Of a stretch of DNA of 64,000 bases, positions 58,301 to 64,000 are shown in pieces. Made by a program: the position numbers and the translations under genes. The stretch is from Rhea pennata. Taxonomy: Eukaryota > Chordata > Aves > Rheiformes > Rheidae. The notes beneath the pieces were generated by a model that searched no databases, was not told where the DNA came from, and saw only the letters and a list, made by a program, of their open reading frames with translations. The stretch is from positions 59,652,422 to 59,716,421 of the forward strand of contig NC_084666.1 in the NCBI RefSeq assembly GCF_028389875.1, given 5' to 3'. Within the stretch, counting starts at the first letter, position 1. Each line of letters opens with the position of its first letter.

Positions 58301-61300
58301 CTCCTTTCTGTGCTACAAAATGAGTACTAACTCTATTGTATGGTCCAGAAACTTATGTATTACCTGGGGCAATGTTTTCAGGATGTGGTGGGCTCCGGGG
58401 ATCAGGTGTATTAGGAGGTGTCATTGGGGCATGCTGGGGAATTCCTTCAACACTGAGGTCATCCATTTTAACAGTCTGTATGGGCTCTCCACGCTGTAGT
58501 CAAATAGAAACAAATACCACAAGTAACACAGGCAAACATAGAGACCCTTAATGATTCTCTGTTGAGAGGTGGTGTATTACTCCAATTTGCAAGCCAGGTC
58601 TGAGACCTACCCAGGTTCTGTTCTCCAGAGGCATATTGTCCTGCTGTTTGGTACCCTGTTTGCTAGATATTATTAGTCAGAGTTTTCTGGTTGTTACTGG
58701 AAGGTGAAATAGTTTCACAACTCTCTGACTATGTTAGCAAAAGTGAATTATTTATCAGTATTAATAATAGTATTCCAGTACAATTTAAATGTCTGTATCA
58801 CAAGAGTGTGAATGCTTGATTCAAAGGGTTGTGAGTGTTGGGAACGGGATCAACGAAATTCCTGAAGGTCATACCATCCATTTGATTTATATGACCTTTT
58901 CCTAAGTTTGTGACCCATTGATTGAGGGAAAAATACATTAATATTCAGTCTGCTAGAAGAGTTCATCCATTCTGCTGCCCACTCTGCTCATCACAGTATC
59001 TACCTGTGTCCAAATGCTGTGTAGCTCACAGCAAATCGTAGATTTAGTCACATTGGCAAGGAGGCCAGTGATGTGTGGCCCTCTGATTACTAGACACTAG
59101 AAACTGTGACATGCCAGACTGGGCACCCTTTCTACTTGAGGACTCAAGAAATCTGGCAGGTTTGAGCACTTTGAGTTTCAAAGCACTGATTCTTCAAAGC
59201 TTCTTCCTATATCAGTTGAAAAGTCACCACATTTGTCAGACTTCTTTTGTTTGGGGTTTTCTTTTCCTTTATTTATAAAAGAAATAATAACCGCAGTGCA
59301 GGCCACCTTCTGGAGATTAATGATAGGCTGTTATTTTCCACCCTCCTAGCAAGTCATCAGTTCTAAGGAAACATCTAAAGGCTTAATCATTGTTGCTTAA
59401 ATATAGAATCAGAGTCTCATAAGAAGTCGGTGTCTTATTTTAGCTATGACACGTATCTGAAAGTAATTTAAATACAGACTATTTTAAAGTAAAAAATTCT
59501 TAAAAGTAGGAAAGCAAATAAATAATACTTGTTTAAACTTGAAACAAACGAAAAAAAAAAAGATCAAGGCAGCATGTTTTGAGTCATCCTGAAGTATGTT
59601 GGAAAGATTATTTTAACTATAGCGGCCAAAATCATAAAGATGATGAAGATAACACCAGTGATGGCTAAACAGGAATTTAAGGGAGGGGAACAGAAACCAA
59701 AGAAGCATCATTTCTTCCTTTTACTCATGTCAGAATGTCATACTGACTGTACAATATGCACACGCTATACTTTTTTGTGGGAAATAACAGGGAAGAAGCA
59801 GATGAGAGGGGAACTGTTCTAAGTCAAATTGTGTAGCAAAAACACAGAAATGACTGTAGAAATTCTAATGAGTCTAGTGATGTTGTGTGCACACTTTATC
59901 TGCCTGGTTTCTAATACTCAGTAGAATGAAAGGTAGTGTGTAGTGGCAGACAGAGGAGCTCTTGACTGAATATTTCCCTCCAGAACTGGTAGTTAAAAAC
60001 TTAGAATTTTAGGACTGCTTTTAATTTTACTGGTATTTACAGATTTAAATAAGGCAAACTATTGCATCTTGCCCACAGACTTTGAAAATCTCAACTCTCC
60101 AAATGACAGAAATTATGAAATTCTGAGAGAGTTTCTGACAAATGGCAGACTAAGGTCTATCCTTCAGATTTCTCTTTTTGTTCAGCTAAATATTAAACCA
60201 TAGGTGAACGAGTTCATGCCTCTGTATCTGCAGCTGCATGCTTTCGGGTATAGTTTTCCAAAGGACTCTGCTTGATGTATCTTAATTCCAGTGGACTTGA
60301 ACAGGAATAGTTAATGGTCTTAAGGAGAAAAAAAACAGTATTCATAGTCTTCTAAATAATAGGCTTAATTTTGGATGTTCGGTAGATTTATTTGTTTTCT
60401 GTACAGTGTTTCTTTTGTGAAAATACAGATTCATAAAAACCCAAGCATGGTCCCATTTGGTCCCTAGTATGCGAAAAATGTAAACGCCACAGAATTATAA
60501 ATGTATTTACCTTTACAGCCAACAAATCATAGGGAATTCCTTCTTTAAGAATGGAACAAAAATAGTATTTTAGAGGTTTCAGCTGTGATACTGTAAATGT
60601 GGAACTCTGCTCCAGTAATAGCCTCTCTGAGTGTTGTAAGATCCCTCAATATTGTGATTATCATGGACAATGTAAACTGGAGATGGCTCTCTTATTTTCA
60701 GCTACCAGAGCCTCCTTCTGAGGTGCAACTGGACAAAAGGTTTCCTTAGAGTGATGAATTACATTCTGTCAGTGTTTCTGATTAGTTACAAGTATGTGTA
60801 CATGCACAAGTGTGTGTTTGTGTGTTTTCATTAGTAATACTTGACACAATCTGAGCAAAGTATTTGGTGCTTTGCTGTTCAGTGTAATGAATTACTCATC
60901 TCCTATTTGTACCAATACAAACTTTAGGTTACATCACAACAATACCTTATGTGGTCACTATTTTTATTGTTGTAAGTGAAGTTTTTGATTAAAGAAAAAA
61001 TCAGTCAAGGTCTTTCTTTTATGGATTCTGTTGGGGGTAGATATTAACACACTTGTAGCATCACCTCAAGGTAGCTGTAAAAGTTTCTGTGGAAAGGGAA
61101 TTTCTGTGTCACAAAAAATATTTTCTAGGTTAATTAATAATAACTAACCTTTACAGCACTTACTTATTTCTCTTCCTCTTTAAAGCAGCTTAAAAATACT
61201 GGGACTAATTCTGCTCCTTAGTCACATACTTTCACATCTGAAGTCAATGGGGATGCATACATGTGATTGAGAAGCAGAATTCAGTGCAATAAAGACTTCA

Positions 61301-62298
61301 AATTGCACTGGAATTAAAGTGACCACTTATATGCTGAATTAGATTGGGCACAGAGTATTTATGCTCATTTGCATGAATACTCTTGCAGCACATTTGAGAG
61401 CTTAGTAAAATTTATGACTGTTTTTGTCCATGTTTTCAGAGCTTAAGCAAAAAGTTTAAGTATTTTGCAAAAGTCACAGATGAGACAAATGTCAGGTGCA
61501 TTTAATTCCTGCCTTGAGAATTCCCAAGGTATTGCTCATGCTTTAAAGCAGTTCCTGAGGAATTAGTTCAAAGAGTAATTCTCTCTCTGTGACAAGCTTC
61601 ATCCTATATCTCTTTGTTGAGACAGACAGGATGGGAGTGTATTAGTGTCAGTTGTGAGACTCATTTTGCTGCCTGAGTCTCATTTTCAGACCACCAACCT
61701 ATTTTAAAAAAATACTTACTGGCTACATGAAACTACTACTGCTGATCATCCAGCCTTTTGAATATCAGCAATTAGTTAATTTTCAGTAGTCAATCAGTCT
61801 GTTGTTATAGGATAAGTACTCTGATCACTAATAACCTGAGTCAGATTGGAATGAGAATGATTTGAAACTGAGGTCCTTAAGTGTTATCTTAAGTGTATGA
61901 TCTTCATATTTTTTGGTTCTGTAGGAATTCCAAAAGATGATATTTTTGATTTTTCTGTAGGAATCCCAAAAGATACAAAGGCTCACTTCATATTATCCTC
62001 ATCCTAGTACAGGCTTTTCCTATTATTCTTCCTGAAGCTACAAATTATGAACAGTGTTTCATGAGCACCAAGGGAATCTCAAGCCAGTCTTAGTGTGTTT
62101 TATTAAGAAGCTATTATAAAATACTCACATTTCTTGGCTTGTTTGCTACATAATGATAATTTTCATATGTGTATTTGTCAGATCTTCTTTGACGTCTCTT
62201 AAAGAGTCTTGCGCCTCTGTTGCTGAGTGTTGATAGTTCCTCTACCATGATATCTCTGGGAGTGCTGACCTTTTTTCCAAGGTCTAAGCTGGGTGAGA
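49098..62298 (-). CDS. MYOZ2: MYOZ2, myozenin-2 / calsarcin-1 (4 coding exons, N-terminus outside window)
   Basis: Spliced minus-strand gene. Exons 62298-62129, 58493-58364, 56597-56414 and 49329-49098 join in one open frame with consistent phases, coding about 238 residues up to the stop. It is recognised by [86 protein letters not shown] and the C-terminal [11 protein letters not shown], all characteristic of myozenin-2. From family knowledge it is a Z-disc scaffold of cardiac and slow skeletal muscle. It binds alpha-actinin, gamma-filamin, telethonin and calcineurin, and restrains calcineurin signalling; human mutations have been linked to hypertrophic cardiomyopathy. The C-terminus ETEDL fits the E[S/T][D/E][D/E]L ligand for Z-disc PDZ proteins. 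About 25-30 N-terminal residues, including the start codon, are missing from the window. Confidence 0.96.
49330..56413 (-). other. MYOZ2: MYOZ2 last intron
   Basis: A 7.1-kb intron. No recognised family in most of it. It contains an imperfect short tandem array near 54096-54140, AGTCAATGG-like phrases near 53020, and an open frame of 181 codons on the minus strand (55653-55108) that resembles no protein I know. Confidence 0.75.
54096..54140. repeat. Imperfect short tandem repeat
   Basis: Three diverged copies of an ACAACTAGCAGRGG-like unit within a MYOZ2 intron (GGGGACACAACTAGCAG, AGACAACTAGCAG, GGGGACAACAATAGCAG). Confidence 0.55.
56414..56597 (-). CDS. MYOZ2: MYOZ2 coding exon
   Basis: A 184-bp exon with acceptor TTGTAG and donor ACAG|GTAATT. 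Two bases complete Gly. It then reads [60 protein letters not shown], and two bases of Arg. Almost unchanged from mammalian MYOZ2. It covers the region linked in the literature to partner binding in the C-terminal half. Confidence 0.97.
56598..58363 (-). other. MYOZ2: MYOZ2 intron with a MIR relic
   Basis: A 1.8-kb intron. A MIR-like fragment lies at about 56660-56770; the rest is AT-rich without recognised features. Confidence 0.8.
56660..56770 (-). mobile_element. MIR (core-SINE) relic
   Basis: CATTTCACAGTGAGGCAAATTG, GAACAACAGAGTCAAGTGTC, CTTGCCCAAAGCAACACA and AGCTGGCAGAGG follow antisense MIR block by block (TTTTACAGATGAGGAAACTGAGGC..AGGTTAAGTAACTTGCCCAAGGTCACACAG..GTGGCAGAG). An old amniote SINE close to a MYOZ2 splice acceptor (about 60 bp upstream). 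Confidence 0.8.
58364..58493 (-). CDS. MYOZ2: MYOZ2 coding exon (Pro-rich)
   Basis: A 130-bp exon with acceptor GACTACAG and donor CCAG|GTAATA. It encodes [40 protein letters not shown] and IAP, plus one base of Gly. The [12 protein letters not shown] block is a MYOZ2 hallmark with several S/T-P sites; the first half of the exon is much less conserved. Confidence 0.97.
58494..62128 (-). other. MYOZ2: MYOZ2 intron, nothing recognised
   Basis: A 3.6-kb intron without an identifiable repeat family or coding segment; an AGTCAATGG-type phrase occurs near 61243. Confidence 0.75.
62129..62298 (-). CDS. MYOZ2: MYOZ2 coding exon (N-terminal conserved block)
   Basis: A 170-bp exon with acceptor TGTTGCAG and donor AAT|GTGAGT. 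Two bases complete a codon. It then encodes [40 protein letters not shown] and [16 protein letters not shown]. The [15 protein letters not shown] motif defines the myozenin family. The exon end [10 protein letters not shown] differs from the mammalian sequence as I remember it. Confidence 0.96.
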
Positions 62299-64000
62299 CT
62301 GCAACAGAATGGATTAATACATGCCTGTTTTCTTAAATTCTTATTATTGCACACCCTACACCTGAAATCCAGCAACATATCAATGCATACATATCTGATA
62401 CATAACATAGCTTCATACAGTGTTAGTGAAATTAGTCACTATTCCGAAGTTTGGGAGCACAGTGTTGAAAACTACAAAGCTGATTTTTGAAGATGCTAAG
62501 TACCCGATGTTCCTAATTTATTTCAGTTGAATGGTACTCAGCTCTCCTGAAAATCAGGTCTGTAGTGTCCTGCACACTGCATCTTAATAGTTAGTAAAAC
62601 CTTGCTTCTGCTGAAATCAGTACCAGAACTCCAGCTGATCTCTGTGTTCCCAGATCAAACCTTTAATTAACTTTGTGTGTCCTGGATTGGACAGAGGAGC
62701 AAGGTAGCTTTTAAACACATGTATCTGGTTTTTATTGTTAACAAATGTTCAATGGTTCATTCATATTCAGCTTTCTTTTGAAATCCAGGGCCTGCTTGTA
62801 CTTCAAGAAAAGTTTGTGTTTGATATTCTCTACTAAATTTTTTTTTTACTATTTTTTAAAGAGGCCTTCAGAATAAAATTCAAAGTTATGAAAATGAGAG
62901 ACCTAACAAAGAATTAAAATACACTTCTAGGAATTCTTTCCCCATTTAAATCATTATGAACAATCGTGGTCTATTTTTCCTGCAATATATTTAGATTTTT
63001 TTTTCTTTAATTCTCTCTAAGAGGAAAGTTGCAAGCAAACTCTTTTCAAAACCTCTTTCAGAACTTCCAGAAATTGAACTACTAGATGCAATGATGCTTT
63101 GTTCACTGCTGGGGAAAAACTGCTTCTTTGATTTTAGTGTAGTGACCTCCTAGGGGCTTTGAAAATGAAGATGCACAAACAGGGAGAGGGAAGATCAATT
63201 GGGAGATATGTAGATGGAAAACTCTGAATATCAGAAAATTTACTGGCCATCTCTGTGGAAATGGTCTGTAAATTGGGATGCTGATGGCAAAGAGCAAGCT
63301 GATGCTGAACAACTGAACTCTTTCACTAGATGTCCCCAACCTACAGATAAAGCTGGGACCTCAGACTACAGTAACAACATTGAACAAGCTATTTCCTACT
63401 CATTTCTTTTTGCTTAGAACTGAGTAGAGTTTAACAAATACAGCAATAGGTAGATCACATAGAAAAAGAATTTTAAGAAATTTCCTATTGCCACTTATAT
63501 TAATATTTATTATTTTCTTAGTTGGAAATTGTTTTACTCAGTTATTCATAACTTCAGGCAGTAAAATAGGAAGGCACAGCATACTTTGAGAACTACACCA
63601 GTGGTTCAGTATGATTCTTTGGTCCAAGTTCAAAGTGACATTCTGGTATTTGCTTAATAATAATCTCTTCTATTCTTTAGATATTTTAATAATCTAGAGG
63701 ATTTAAAATTATTGACTTGTTGCAATGCTTTAAAACTAAATTAAAGAAAATTATATTTAAAATACTGTATCATACTTCCAGGGTAAGCACACAGAAAGTC
63801 CACTTTAGGACTAACTTTACAAATTAATTAGCTGCAGAAAGCACCTAATGTCAAAGTTAATATTACATATGCTAGAAATAAAAGAACGTTTTGTCTTTAT
63901 TTTTGGAGTTTCATTTTGAGTACATAGCATAAAAGTATCTCCTGGTAACTTTATGTTGGAAAAAGACTGTGAATTGCTGGTATTTGGGAAAATGTGATTG
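62299..64000 (-). other. MYOZ2: MYOZ2 upstream intron (partial)
   Basis: The stretch 5' of the first MYOZ2 exon in the window. I searched the minus strand for the start-codon exon (Met-rich, Lys/Gln-rich N-terminus) and did not find it, so it should lie beyond 64000. Nothing else recognised. Confidence 0.65.

Overview
The window is a vertebrate nuclear chromosome segment, almost certainly from a bird. It is AT-rich with one sharp CpG island. Its genes are split into short GT-AG exons. It carries several CR1 LINE 3' ends with the avian-type tail (ATTCTATG units), and one tRNA-Ile-headed SINE with a CR1 tail that resembles the TguSINE1 family of songbirds. That SINE hints at a passerine host, an inference from remembered family structure.

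Two protein genes are present, both on the minus strand, in the order MYOZ2 then USP53 when read 5'->3'. This is the same order and orientation as in mammals (SYNPO2-MYOZ2-USP53). MYOZ2 (calsarcin-1/myozenin-2, a Z-disc protein of heart and slow muscle) enters from the right edge. Four coding exons lie at 62298-62129, 58493-58364, 56597-56414 and 49329-49098, the last with the stop codon. The exon with the start codon was not found and should lie beyond 64000. USP53 (a ubiquitin-specific protease family member of cell junctions) follows. Its CpG-island promoter and probable non-coding first exon lie at about 32.4-33.6 kb. The start codon is at 24988. Thirteen coding exons run down to 6505 and encode about 748 residues, with every splice phase consistent. 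The C-terminal part (roughly 300 residues by comparison with the mammalian protein of about 1070) lies left of base 1.

Region by region: 1-6504 is USP53 intron with nothing coding recognised. 6505-24988 is the USP53 coding body, with a CR1 copy in each of two introns and a SINE in a third. 24989-32.8 kb is the large 5' intron with an old CR1 relic. 32.4-33.6 kb is the CpG island, with candidate splice donors on both strands. 33.6-48.9 kb is intergenic, with very old LINE and MIR-like relics. 48.9-64 kb is the MYOZ2 3' half with large introns.

The two genes are not known to work in one pathway; they are conserved neighbours. I found no cryptic defence system, viral gene or other novel multi-gene system. 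The points most worth checking are the SINE as a clade marker, a possible divergent transcript from the CpG island, and an unexpectedly long open frame (181 codons) inside a MYOZ2 intron.
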